A stretch of 64,000 nt of DNA. Origin: Gnetum montanum. Lineage: Eukaryota; Streptophyta; Gnetopsida; Gnetales; Gnetaceae. The stretch covers positions 537,559 through 601,558 of the forward strand of contig MNCI01018361.1 of assembly GCA_015680685.1 (NCBI GenBank), given 5' to 3'. Each line of letters opens with the position of its first letter. Positions within the stretch are counted from its first letter, which is position 1. The notes below the pieces were generated by a model, which had not been told where the DNA came from, searched no databases, and saw only the letters and a list, made by a program, of their open reading frames with translations. Positions 46,010 to 58,019 of the stretch are shown piece by piece. The translations under genes were made by a program, and so were the position numbers.

Positions 46010-46498
46010 TCATAACCAAGACAAGTGATCAGTGACCACATTCTCAGTGTCCTTTCGATCTACCATCATAAGGTCAAATTCCTGTAAGATCACCAGCCAC
46101 CATATGACACATGGGCTCACCATTAGCTTGTTCATCAAGAAGCAGATGGCACTGTAGTCTATGTTCACAAACACTTTGTATTCAAGCACATAGTGCTTGA
46201 ACTTCTCTAGAGCAAACACCACTATCATCAGTTCTTTTTTTGTAGTGATGTAGTTTAGTTGTGCATCCACAATGCTTTAGCTAGCACAGTGGATGTACTA
46301 TGGGCATTTCTTATCATCCATCTACGTAAGCATAGCTCCCAAGGCATGATTTGATGCATCTTTCATATCATGAAATGGTCTGGACTAGTCAAGTGCTTGT
46401 AGGATTAGAGTTTCTACAAGTTTCTCTTTCAACTATTGGAATGTTTGTTCACATTCCATAGTCCAGACAAATGGAGCATCTTTCTTTGTTAGCTCCAC
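46010..46498 (-). pseudogene. G3 RT-RNase H connection and RNase H
   Basis: VELTKKDAPFVW and the region to LILQA (46498-46390) form the connection between RT and RNase H. The RNase H follows with TTKKELMIVVFALEKFKHYV, IDYSAICFLM, VILQEFDLMMVDRKDTENVV and DHLSWL. It is close by eye to the G1 domain at 1290-1681, so both belong to one family. The right edge is the start of the nested LTR. Confidence 0.75.
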
Positions 46499-47285
46499 TG
46501 ATGAGACACGATTCGCGTACGCGATATCGCGGTCTGCCGCCATATCTATAAATAAGAGGTGGCACTCCCCTTATTTCCCATCCTAGGATAGAAGTAGGGA
46601 AACTCTGATAGAATATTTTCCATGTGCCCGTAGTAGGAGTCCCCAAGTGAATGGATCCTTATTCGAGCAACATTGTACCTGAACGCAAGTTGTGTACGGT
46701 AATAAAGATGAGCTTTGTGGATAAACCTTGCAGTGCATGGAATAGGATTTATTACTTGTTATTTATTACCTTGCAGTAGCGCGCCATGAGTATGACTTGA
46801 TTACGAGCATTTACGGATGTGTACAGCTAATCAAGGAATCAGCTGCTCATTGCGATTAGATTCTCTCACCCTCAACTCCTAGAATGCAGAATGAGTACGA
46901 CTTGATTACGAGCATCTAAGGATGTGTACAACTAGTCAAGGAATGGATGATCATTACACTTAGGCTAGTTAAGTGCCTCAGTATGACCACTTTGAGCACG
47001 TGCGTTACACGTGGTGATCATAGTAATGATTAGCGTTTGGTAGCCGCGGTTGCATAGTTCAGGGTGTGTACGATAAGTGGGAACAGATGCTGACACTAGT
47101 TAATTTAGACTTAGTTCATTAGTTAGTTTCTCAACCCTTCACCCTTTAGCATAGAAGACATAAAACATAAAAGACTATAAAAATCATATACCTCGGACTT
47201 ACTTAACCATACACCGTAACAACTACAAGTAAGTCTAGGAAGACAACGAATGATTAACCCTAAGTGTTCCATGGGGCGTGTAGGC
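46499..47285 (+). repeat. Nested family LTR in G3, 3'-truncated
   Basis: It starts TGATGAGACACG and has TATAAATA at 46547-46554. It shares the TATTTTCCATGTGCCCG leader and a TTATTCGAGC block with the LTRs at 25915 and 58907. It lacks the last 100 or so bases ending in CTCATCA: similarity stops where G3 RT (VPKKGDK) begins. The missing LTR end and the missing RT middle adjoin, so one deletion after insertion explains both. Confidence 0.65.
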
Positions 47286-47690
47286 ACTTGTCACCTTTCT
47301 TGGGTACAATAATGACTGGGCTAACCCACTTACTATCCACAATGGGATAAATGAACCTTGTCTTGAGGAGTTATTTAATTTTCTCCTTAACAATCTACTT
47401 TAGTTTGGGGTTCAATTGCCTTTATGGCTATCTCTTTGGCTTCATGGCCAAGTCGGTGTAGATGCAATGTTGGCATATCCTAGGATCAAGCCTTGTGAGT
47501 TCAAGATATGACCAAGCAAAGGCTGTTGACCATTTTTCAACCACGTTTAACAACATATTTTTCTATTTTGGAGTAAGATTGGTATTGATTATAACTAACT
47601 TTTCATTTTTTAAGAACACATATTCCATGCCGACCGGTAGAATTTTTTATTCAAGGGGCTCTTGCTTAAAATTTTTAGGAATTTTCAACT
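47286..47690 (-). pseudogene. G3 reverse transcriptase, N-terminal remnant
   Basis: The segment with AFAWSYLELTRLDPRICQH, then LNPKLK and VDSKWVSPVIIVPKKGDK, matches the RT entry region (FAWSYxDMxGLDPxxxxH and WVSPVQVVPKKGG). It is cut directly after VPKKG. The catalytic YxDD/MDDF motif is therefore absent from this copy. Confidence 0.75.
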
Positions 47691-47929
47691 CTTCCTAGTA
47701 GGTATCATCATTTGCATCATTAGAGAGCTGGTAATGGACTTGCTCTAGTTCATGCATGCCTATGACATATGCACATGTTAGGCTCTCAATTGGTTCCATG
47801 CAAAGTGTGCTGCTCTCAAAATAGTAGTCAGCCACCAAGTGCCTTCTTATTTTGTGGCTGCTACATATAGACACCTTTGAATTTCTACTTTTGTGCATAC
47901 TCCTTACATATAGAGATGGATGCTCATTT

Positions 47930-48370
47930 CATTGCCCAAAGTTTCTACACACAATTGCACCTTGTATCACTGTACGCGATGCATGGAACTTGCTTCTTCT
48001 TGATCTTTCTGAATGCATTTTCTTTGGATATTTTTAGGGAAAGATCTTTGATGCCCATTCTTACATCAACAGTGCTTAGCCATGCCCTTCCCATGATGAT
48101 TAGGAATTTCCCTTTGCAGTTTTTCACCTTGATTAGTCAAAAATAAGTAGGGTAAGACCACCCATAGACAATTGTCACAATGTCTTCTACTAGTCCCAAT
48201 GGAACAGTGATGGATTGGTTTGCCAATTCTAATTTGATATTTCTCTTCTTTAAAGGAGGTAGGTTCCATGTAGTATACATCTCATGAGAGATCAAGTTCA
48301 CACTAGAACCAGAATCAAGAAGAGCCTTACATGGTTCATTCCTAACAATCTGCAAATAAATTAGAGGACT
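47930..48370 (-). pseudogene. G3 aspartic protease
   Basis: NEPCKALLDSGSSVNLIS keeps an intact D-S-G-S-S active-site motif (about 48340-48290). It is followed by MYTTWNLPPLKKRNIKLELA, PLGLVEDIVTIVYGWSYPTY, IIMGRAWLSTVD and KKKQVPCIAYSDTRC. It aligns by eye with the protease of G4 (62535-62990), where the motif has decayed to DSRFG. At least one stop and one frame change break it. Confidence 0.75.
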
Positions 48371-48973
48371 TCCAAGATCTACTAACTTCCTGGGAAGGTT
48401 TTAAGTATAAATTCAATAAGATATGATGTGAGTAAGCATCACAGTATGGATCTTGGGCAATGTTCGGTTTGAAGCAGACTCAAAGGAATTTTATACAGAG
48501 GAAGATGGAGGAACAAGCTTGTTAATCGTAGGTGTATTTAAGGGCTTAGGTGAACTGCATGGTCAAAAGAGAGGTCTTTTCTTTTATCAAGTATTTGAAC
48601 CACTTGGTTGATGAACCAATTGTAGATTAATAGCCTTGCTAGCATTGAATTTTTGTAGTTGAGTTGAGAGTTCACCTTGCATAGGTGGAGCAGGTGGTAG
48701 TTATGTTGAGGGAGGAGGAAGATGTGCAGAAACAAGAGGATGATAAGGGTAAGATGTGGTATTCCTTCTTACATGTGGAGAATGAGTTCAATAATAATCA
48801 AAAGGATGGTAGTGAGATTGGAAAGTAGAAACGTGACCGGAGGAGTCATGTGGAGACAAGGGTTGCTAAATGTAATACCCATAGGGATCAAGTTGTCGAT
48901 AAGGGTATTGCTGCCTTGGTGGTGCCAACACCCATGACTGTAGTTGCTATCACTGTTGATATTGCTCATATGG

Positions 48974-50972
48974 TTATAGTGGAGTTCCACTTGGATAATA
49001 TTGTTGTTGTTGGTGAAACTGCCTAGAATTACCTTGAGGATAGGGCAATCGTCTAGGTGTTTGCCTTTGTGAGAGTTGTGGATTTAAAGCATACACTATA
49101 GACTCCTGTAAGTGTGATACTATGGGGCAACATAACTTAGGATGTTCATACTGGTAGACATCACACCCATCATCATCATCCAATTTGCTTCCTACAACTT
49201 CTTCTACTGCAGTAATTTTGCCCTTACCTCTTTGATAGGCACATTCAACTTCCTTGCGCCTCCTACACTCATGATCACTACCTTGTTCTTTGGACTCTTT
49301 AGTAATTTTTAGGACAGCTTGAAATCTACTATCCATGGAGTCCCATAATTGATGAACCTTGGCTGTAATTTCATATTAAAACTTTTGAAGTGGCAAGGCT
49401 TTCTTATTCACCACCTCATCAAGTGTTGATTCTTTCTCACTATCACAAAATCAAACTTCCCTCTTGCGAATGGAAGGATCGCGATTATACTTTTTTGCAC
49501 TTCCTCATTTTTTCAATTCACATTCCTCTTTAGCTACCTACTCAATCAATCTTTGGATCTAACAGGTGCTTAATTCTAACAATCACCCTTGGGCATAGAT
49601 GCCAAGGGTTATCCTAATTTTAGATCAAAGCCTGTCTTCAATGTGGCGAAGTTGATCCAATTAAGAATAATCATGGCTAGGACATTTTGTGCATTAAGGA
49701 ATAGTATCGACTGATGGTGGCATTCAAGGGTTCGTGTATTCCTTGTTTCCATCCTTGGATCTACCTTCTTAAGTTGGACACTCTGGAGTATGTTTGATAT
49801 TTATCATTGAACAATTCAATCGTTGTACTCCATCATTTGATAGATTCCAATTCTAAGGAAAAATACTAGTTTTCTGCTTCCTTAGTGAGTTTCCTTGGGA
49901 ACAACTTAAGTTTTTATCACTCATTCTCTATATTTTGCAAGGCACATGCATCTTGAAAAGCTTGGAGATGGTTCTACAAATCTGAGTTATATCCCTCTTC
50001 AAACCTAGGCATACTATTCATATTTAGCCTATTGATTTGACTATTCTTTACATACCTTGTTGGAATTTATACTACCTCTATAATGTTTAGCATACTCTAA
50101 GTAGCAAGAAAAGGCTCATCGAGGCCTTGATTTTGGCACCTACGATGCCCTCTACAATCCCTTTGTTCATGGTGTCGTGTCTTTCTTGAATGTCCATTCC
50201 CTTGGTCTTACCTTGTTCTATGGTCCCTTTGATCATTTCGGTCTCGTTAGTCACCTCCATCATGGTTGCACCCTCTACAATTACAATCAAAGCTAGAAGA
50301 AGAAGAGGATGATGAAGAAGGTGAAGAGGAAGGAGGACTAGCACCATCATGGTGCTTGCTACCATCTCTTCGGTGATCGCGACCATGATCACGATCTTGT
50401 TTCTTGTTTGCATCCCTACCTTGACTTGCCTCTTTGGATCCTTCCTTATCATTAGATCCATTCTTGCCAGAACTAGGATTGTGAATCATGAATTGCAAGT
50501 TCTAGTTTTGACCTCCTTCATCGAAGTTAAAGAGAGAAATTTCACTAAATGGAAAACCCCCAGAGAAGGGTTCTCCACCATGTTTTTGGGACAACAAGAA
50601 TGGGGAATCATTAAATCCTTTTTACTTCGTAGACTCGTAATGTTGTTCTAATTGGTGATCCTTAAGACATTGTGCCTCAGTGGGATGATAATCCCTGGTG
50701 TCAATATCCTACACCACGTACTCAGCATGAAGTTCTTGGAGAACCCATCGTATAAGCATTTGTTGGAGCATTGTAGGAACAGATTGATTGGATGGCAACA
50801 TAATGTTGCAATTTATGTCACACCACCATAGTTGTTCATCCTGATGTAGGATGAAGGTGAAATTTGGTACATACTCATCAGAATGAGCATATACCACTTG
50901 GTATTGTTGAGGCACTGGTTGATGTACTTCGTCAAACTTGGACAGAGAATCACTCTTATGAGAAGAAGACAT
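48974..50972 (-). pseudogene. G3 gag
   Basis: Start ATG at 50972 (MSSSHKSDSLSKFDEVHQPV). It goes on with VPNFTFILHQDEQLWW, close to the G4 gag (LDFTFILH). A Lys/Asp/Arg/Ser-rich linker (50498-50087) includes a poly-Ser and Asp/His run. The gag core is at about 49970-49700. A C-terminal segment (49336-48974) has DDDGCDVYQYEHPKLCCPIV and RRLPYPQGNSRQFHQ. No CCHC knuckle was seen. Stops split it into several frames. Confidence 0.7.
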
Positions 50973-51112
50973 TTTATATTAGAGAATAAAAATGTAGTGT
51001 ACTCTTCAACTTTGTTGTGCTTATTTTTGAAGTATGACATGACTCTAAGGTTCATTTCAACAATTTTAATAATTTTTCACTAGTCCTAGATAGTGCACAT
51101 AATAACTAAAAG

Positions 51113-51132
51113 GTCCCCAGTAATGGTGCTAC
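51113..51132 (-). other. G3 primer binding site
   Basis: Directly inside the 5' LTR, the minus strand reads GTAGCACCATTACTGGGGAC, a decayed form of the TTGGxGCCxTTGCCGGGGAC site shared with G1 and G4. Confidence 0.5.
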
Positions 51133-51969
51133 TGATGAGCAGCAAGGTACCCCTACACCCAACCATACGAATCACAAGTGTTCATGCATGATTCGATTGA
51201 ACTTCACAGACCTTAAGTTCTTAAGTGCACTAGTTTCAAGGAAGTGAAATCTAATTGAAATGATCATTGTCTTCTCAGTTCCACTTGTGAGGTACAAGTA
51301 TATGGTTAAGTGCAACTGAGATATGTGGATTTTATCATTTTATATTTTATAAGTTTAATTGCCCAGAACCAGAATGAGAGGTAGAGTAATTTAAGATCTA
51401 ATTCATCCATTGCCTAGCTAGCCTAACACAAGTACCCATTTCCACTCTCCAGACACATCCTGAATGCATGTAACATTACTGGGTTACCAAATGTTAAGTG
51501 TTTCTAGGTTACCAAGTGCTACACATATGCTCAAAGTGGTCGTGCTTCTGTTCATTAACAACTAGAAATTAATTGCTTAATGAAAATGCATCAAAGTAAA
51601 GTGCATGAATATCAAATGCATTAAAGGAAACATTAATCTATTCTCAGTGCTACAAGGGTTCATTTTTATTCTTATCACACTACTGTGCTCAGGTACATCA
51701 ATGCCTAAACAAAGATCTGTACACACTCAGACTCTTGGTGTGAACACTCAGAAAATATTCTAACTTTGAAGAAAACAAATTGCAAGAGCTTTGTTATGTT
51801 ATGACAAAAACTCTAAAAAGCTATATGAAAATCGTGAGCCCAAGTGCTATATTTATCGGTTGGCATATACCCCATGATATCGGATATTCATCATCACGTC
51901 TTAGGATCTGATATTAGGTATTTGATATCGAGGCTTCGATATTGAAGCCAGTCAAAACATGATTCATCA
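51133..51969 (-). repeat. G3 5' LTR (837 bp)
   Basis: It runs from TGATGAGCAGC (left) to TCATCA (right) and matches in length the 839-bp G4 LTR. On the minus strand a TATAAA-like box (GATAAATATAGC) lies near 51850. It was the yardstick used to recognise the interrupted G1 LTR. Confidence 0.8.
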
Positions 51970-51974
51970 TCTAC

Positions 51975-52980
51975 CTTCCTATTTTTTTATTATTGTTGAA
52001 ATTTTTTTCACATAATCTACATTATGATCTGTAAAGGAATATTTTTAAGGGAATTTTAATTGATGATCAAGATATAAAATTTCTTAACATAATAATAATT
52101 AACAATTCTTTGCAACATATCAATATGCTATTAGCTAGAGTGGAAGATTACTATATGTTATCTCATTCTCATATCAATTGGCAAAAAATTTTTGTTTATT
52201 GTAATAGTAATATTGATGAATGGGTTACTCTCAAGCCTTAGAAAATCTTGAAAAAAAGATTATCTTTAAAATTTTAGGAATACTTTCTTCTTTGAGCTAA
52301 ATCTTACTATTTTGTAGAATTATGGAGTTAATAAAATGAAAAGAAGCTTGATAATTGGAGAGAAAAAAAAGATCATCCTTTCTAGTAAAGTTTTAGTTAT
52401 TAATCAAATACTTCAATTAACTCATGTTTATTCCTCTAATTGTTGCAATCCTTCATGAATTAATCATATTATCCATTGATTTCTTTGGTCTTTTATGCAA
52501 CATAAAAAAGGCTTTTCTAGTGTTGCATGGAACATTTGCACTAATAGTAAGAAAGATAGAGGACATGGCCTCATTAATTACTAAAACAAATTGCAAAGTG
52601 CATTGATGAATATGATGTTTGGATGCTCTTTTTAAGAATTATACTTATGCAAGGAAAACCTAAAAATGATAATAGTTGGTCTTTTAATAACTTTCTACAT
52701 TGTTTTCTTTTTCCTTAAGTCACTTGTATCTCTAGTTTTTTAGTTTTTAATGAATTTGGAAGACATGGTGCAAGCTTAGTAAGTATTTGAATTACAATCA
52801 AGCAAATGGTTTTAACACATATGTGGTCTAATGTAAGAGACAATTTTATTTACACCACATTAGATCAGTGTTACACAGGAGCACCTTTCCATAAAAATTC
52901 ATGCACTTTGCATGTTCTAGATATAGGAGCATGCTCCATTTTGCTTAGGAATTTCTCCCAGATGTCAACAACTCCAAGAA
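51975..52980 (+). pseudogene. LINE, second half of RT and C-terminal region
   Basis: After G3 the LINE RT resumes. An F/I/V-rich stretch follows the QGYPL motif across the insertion. Downstream, NWREKKDHPF near 52350 fits the W-x-x-x-x-LS segment. The segment near 52485-52580 has SFMQHKKGFSSVAWNIC and KDRGHGLINY, matching the FLW...V-W...C-PK...GGLG block of plant L1 RTs. The C-terminal part to about 52980 is weak. No poly(A) tail or LINE target duplication was identified. Confidence 0.65.
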
Positions 52981-54229
52981 ATTAATACAAGTTCTTAATT
53001 GTATTAATGCAAAATCTATACCATAATAATTGAAAAAGATTCTACCAAATTAACAAACATGCTATACATAGACACATAAAAGATATTTTTAATGCTTAAG
53101 ATTATATTAATACTAAGAATAACTAAAGAATAATGAGTTCATCTAGATATTATGAATTATGAATATTTTTAACTACAAGTTATTCAACTACAAATTTTTA
53201 ATTTGAATAGAAGATAAAGATTTTGATAATAGAGTTACTAAATTTATATTTTAACACTAAGGTTAATCTTATCTTCTAAGTTTGACTACCCAGTGTTAAT
53301 ATGATGTTTGGTGAATTTAGTTAGAATGAAAATTTAAAAGTTAGTTTTTATATGAAAGTTTTAAGTCCTTTATTTTTAAAAATAAAATATCAACACTAGA
53401 AAAGCAATTTAAAACTCACTTATCTTAATATAAGAATCAAAATAAAATTTCAAAATTTCACATTAAAACAAAGATGGAAAGTTTTAATTATTGAAATTTT
53501 TGAGGTAAAGAATTGATGTTGTCATATTGGTAATGTGCATTAATAAAAAATAATATTTAAAATATATTTTTATGTGTATTTTATAGACTTTTTTATATTC
53601 ACGTTTCACATGCGTCTAGCCTAGCTTCGAAAAAATGCCCCTTGTTCCCAAACTTTGGGTACATGTTCCAATGTTCCCACACTCTAGCATTCCCAACCAT
53701 TATGAAATATAGTATTAGATCTAATAAACTAGATGTAAAATCTCATTAACTCTAAGTTGCTATTCTAATCAAGTATTAGAATGCTATCAACAAAATTCAT
53801 TTAAGTTTTCATCATCATAGAATTGAAAATGGAAGATAGGTTCAACTTTCTTAAGGAGAGCACAATTGTAGGTTGTGTAGATCAAGAGTCCTTGAAGATA
53901 AGTTACATGTATTTCTTTCTTGTAGTGTGACTATCCATTTGAGACATTGTTATAATGTTATAGCAAAAAAACTTGTATGATTTGTTTTTTATTTTTCCAG
54001 TAGTGCTTGGTCAATTTGTGGAGTCTAACTTTATTTTTCATGAAAATGTAATATCTATCTAATAGATTCTTTGGGTCTCATGTTAAAAACTTCTTCTTGA
54101 ATCATTGACTTTTAATCTTCTAGATCTAATAACTTTGAAATGTCTAAAATTTTGAATTGTGAGAAAATGAGTTATTGAAAACTTGATAATGCATTTAATA
54201 TGATGGTTTCCTAATAAATTGGTTGCACT
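52981..54229. other. AT-rich DNA without genes
   Basis: About 1.2 kb with no frame above background and no clear repeat ends. Confidence 0.5.
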
Positions 54230-54595
54230 AATGATTGATGATAATGAATTGATAATTGAGAATGGAGGTTGATACTAGTGATAGATGTGTAAATAAGAGA
54301 AGAAAGGAATATGAAAAATCATGAAATTGTAAAGAAAATCAAATGTTAACTTTATTGCCTCAAAATAATTCATTTCATTCATGTATGGCCTTAAAATTTA
54401 TAAGAAATAATTGGGGCCATACTTGGGGAACTTGATAAGTCATTTTCCATAGTGAAAATAAAGAAATTTATGTAAAGTAAAGGTGAGTTAGGGCTTAAAT
54501 AGTTTACATCCATCAACTAATAAATAAATAAAAATACTTTGACTTTGTGTACATTTATCTTCATGTAGGTAGAGCATTAGACACTAATTGTTAAT
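54230..54595 (-). repeat. Possible 3' LTR of the Copia fragment
   Basis: Beyond the Copia pol end, the minus strand shows a purine run AAAGGAGGGA (54596-54605), which would be the polypurine tract. It is followed by TTATTAACAATTAG, which would be the LTR start. CTATTTAAG about 100 bases on could be a TATA box. The far end is not identified. Confidence 0.35.
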
Positions 54596-54599
54596 AATC

Positions 54600-56990
54600 C
54601 CTCCTTTAGTATGTACTGTTTTCTTTATCTTGCTTTCTTATTGTTGTCTTAATGCCTATATTGTGGCAAAGGTGCTTATGCCTATAATGAAGAAGAGGCT
54701 TGGTGAGTAAGTCTACTAATTATTCATTAGTATTCAAATTTAATTGTTTGATTTTTCCCTCCTTTACTTCTTGTTTGATAAAATAATATTTTATATCAAT
54801 GTGCTTTGATTTTTTATGAAGAGCATGCTCATCTAAGAGTTGTATGGTTGAAGTGTTATCACAATATAAATTGATGGGAAGTTCTATGTAAAAACCAAGA
54901 TGATTCATAAGTTTTTTTTAGCCACAAGATGTGTTGAGTATATTTTGTCATGGTAATAAACTCTACTTCATAAGTTAAAAGATTGATAGATGCTTGTTTT
55001 TTGACTTCCAATATATTGCATTATTTCATGGAATATTATTGATCTTGATGTAGATTTTCTATGATTATGGTCTCCTCCCCAATCAATGTATGAATAAGTA
55101 TGAAATTGTCTATCTCCTTTGGTGTAATTGATTCCATGATCTGCTGTGCCTTTTACATATCTAAGTGCATGGATGAGAGCATTGAGATGAGATTTTCTAG
55201 GTTCTTACATGAATTTTAATAGAAGAGAGGTGGCAAATTCTAGGTCTAGTTTGGTGTGGCAAAGAAATCTATGTGCATCTATCATGCTTCTATAAAAAGT
55301 AGCATCAATTATGGATGTGTTATCTTTGTTCTTTAAATTTATGTTATGAGGAAAAGATGTATTGGTACTGTTTTCTTTGCTGATTTTATACTTTTCTAAA
55401 ATGGTTCTTGCATATTTTGTTTGATGAATTTTGATTTCCTTATTGTCTTGGTCAACTTGTATTCCAAGAAAATACTTCAACTCCCCTAGGTATTTCATTT
55501 CAAATTCATTCTTCATGTTTGTCTTGAATTCCTCTATAAGTTTATCATTTGTGGATGTATAGATGAGATCATCTACATAGAGAAAGATAATTATGAAGTC
55601 CTTGTTATAATGTTTATAGTATAGTGTTGGTTCAAACATACAAGATGAGTATCCTTTTTTTAGAAGATATCCATTTATTCTATTAAACCAAGCTCTTAAA
55701 GCTTGTTTTAGGTCATATAGGGTTTTTTTTTTTTAATTTGCAAACTTTGTCTTTGTTGCCTTTGATGATGTATCCTTTTGGTTGATAAACATACAATTAT
55801 TCATTAATACTACTATTTATGAAAGTTGAGTTTACATCCATTTGATGTAATTTGAATTTGTGAGGAGTAGCTTTTGAGAGAATAAGTTTGATGCTTTCAA
55901 ATCTTATTACTAGAGAAAAAATCTCTTCATAGTCTATGTGCTTCTTTTGTTTGAATCCCTTTATAACTAGTATTGCTTTATGTTTGATGAATTCTTATTT
56001 TTCATTAAATTTGGTCTTGTACAGCTATTTACAATCAATTACCTTTGTTCCTTTTTGTCTGTCCACTAATTCACATCGTTTGTTTTTCATGATGATTTCA
56101 TATTCTTTATTCATAGCTTCTTTCCATGTATTTGTTCTCAAGTATTCTTGTACATTCTTTGGTTCAAGAGAGAGAGCTAAGTTTGCTATGTTGTTGATGG
56201 CATTATATCTAGTTATTCTTCTCTCAAATTTATTATCCATTATTGGTTCTTGAGGGTGATTTCTTTGTACCCATGGTTTGGGATTATTTTGTACTTTTCT
56301 TTTTTCATTTGAATTCTGAAAATATTTCATTCCAGTTTATTTTCCATGAAAACCTCATCTCTAGAGGAGTGCCAACTTTTCTCTATAGGATCATAGCATG
56401 CATGCACTTTTCTTGGTATCATATCCTAGAAAAATGCATTTCTTTCCTTTGTTCAATTTATCTATGAATTTATTTATAATTTTGACATAATAATGACATA
56501 CAAATGTTCTTTTTTTATATATATTTAGAATTTTTCTATAGAAGAGTTCATAAGGGGACTTATCTTTGTTGTTGTTGTTGATTATTCTATTAGTAATGTA
56601 GGTTGCTATATTCATGGCCATGCTCCAAAAATTATTAGAGATTTGAACTTTTTTAAGAAGCCATCTCACAATGTCTTGCAAGGTTCTATTTTTTCTTTCT
56701 ACAATGCCATTTAATTATGGACTATATCCACATGTCATTTGATGAAAAATGCCTTGATGTATACAAAAATTTTTGAATTCTTGATTGATAAACTCTCTCC
56801 CTTTATTTGATCTAATGGCTTTGATGGACATACCCATAGTATTTTTCATGGTAATGTAGAATTATTTGAATTTGATTATTGTCTCATCCTTACTCTTCAT
56901 GTTGTATGTCCAGGTATATATTGATAAATAATCTACCATGGTGTAGGGATACCTCTTCCAATTTTCATGTGCTTCTTCCTACAAATTGTT
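54600..56990 (-). pseudogene. Copia-type pol fragment: integrase, RT, RNase H
   Basis: Reading leftwards: integrase core (about 56950-56680) with IRSNKGREF, where the family has RSDNGGEF, and YSPxLNGIVERKNR. Next is the integrase end (56681-56391) with NNFWSMAMNIATYITNRI, SPYELFYRK and CIFLGYDTKKSA. The RT entry (56330-56025) has WKEAMNKEYEIIMKN and KVIDCK. RT catalysis is at 55639-55205 with FLYVDDLIYTSTN and ELKYFLGIQVDQ. The RNase H end (54908-54720) has LYCDNTSTIQLL and KSKHIDIKYYFI. Order integrase-RT and the YVDD motif identify Ty1/Copia. Gag and the 5' LTR are missing. Stops break the frame. Confidence 0.85.
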
Positions 56991-57950
56991 TTTATAGGTT
57001 TCTCGCTGTAGAAAGGCATCTTGGAAGTTCATGAAATGTCTTGATGGAGACTTGAGGTTTTACAGAAGTCTTAGGTTTAGAGAAGATGTCTTGACTGAAT
57101 TGTAATCTTCTCAAAGGAGACATCTTGCAAATGAGAAGACATGTTGGGCATTGGCAAGATATCCTGGGCACTAGGGAGATGTATTGTCCTTAAGGGAGAT
57201 GTCTCATACTCATGTGGGATGTCTCACTAGCATCTAAAATTAACAAGAAGACATCTGGAAAGGTTGAGAGATATCTTATTTTACATGGTGAAGCTTAAAC
57301 ATGGCAATTTTGATGGGAAACATCTAGGGGAAGCAAGATATATTGGATGAAAGCCATTTGGGAAAGGTTCCTAGGGTTTTTGGATCTTTATAATCATGCT
57401 TTGTATCCATGCTTAGCAAGAGAGAAAGAGCAAATAAGAAGCAAGTAAGAGAAATCCAAGGAGAGCTTATGAAAGGGAGGAGACATTCCAAGTCCTTGAC
57501 AAAGGTGAGAAGAGAGTTGGGAGAGGGATTACATGTGTGAGGGTGTATCTCTAAGGCTAAGTGTGTGTATGATATTGGCTACAACTCTTACCTCTTGGAT
57601 GAGATTTTGGACCTATGTGTGTCAGATCTAATTTGGATATTGAGCCTTATATTAAGGTCAATCTTGTGTGACTATAGAGCCTAAATTTCTATAATAGTAT
57701 GAGTTTGTAATGGATCCTTAGATTTGGTATCCATTATATTGTAATCTTCTCATTTGATAATTGAAGATAGCTAGTTTTCTTCATTTTCTAGCAATTTGGT
57801 TTATCTTTAATATTATCTAGATTTAGTGGTTTGAAGGTGAAATCTTAAGAAGTGAACCTACTCTAGCATTATTGGTAATGAAACTTTGGAGCTTAGATTT
57901 GTATTGATTGTTTCTTGGAATTGATTGAGGATTTTGTCAATTTCAAATAA
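56991..57950 (+). other. Possible LTR or leader of the adjoining gypsy fragment
   Basis: No coding region. The stretch has repeated GATGTCT and GAGAAG-type words (57030-57270) and a TATAATC near 57390. It lies directly upstream of a gag fragment in the same direction. This fits an LTR plus leader, but no second LTR copy is present to prove it. Confidence 0.3.
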
Positions 57951-58019
57951 CATCTAAAAAGAAATAGGTGCAAGCTCTAAATCAATACATGGAGAGCATG
58001 AAGTCTACCTTCTAGATGA

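Larger units (their letters stand above)
42583..51969 (-). mobile_element. G3: Athila-like LTR retrotransposon inserted in the LINE
   Basis: Left end TGATGAG (42583), right end TCATCA (51969). The flanks are TCTAT (42578-42582) and TCTAC (51970-51974), a 5-bp target duplication with one C/T change. LINE RT sequence ends on the left at QGYPL and continues on the right as an F/I/V-rich stretch, as expected after that motif. On the minus strand the order is 5' LTR (51133-51969), PBS, gag, protease, RT start, a nested truncated LTR, RNase H, integrase and a 3' LTR remnant. An RT segment of about 200 codons is missing at the nested LTR. The element is dead. Confidence 0.85.

Noticed and set aside
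50087-50651. Overlapping frames with poly-Leu, poly-Ser and Met-rich text on both strands
   Set aside because: Frame variants of the low-complexity charged linker in G3 gag; the same region occurs in G1 and G4.
52835-52880. Imperfect inverted repeat with TCTAATGT and ACATTAGA arms
   Set aside because: Short arms in AT-rich DNA; no element boundary or gene context supports a function.
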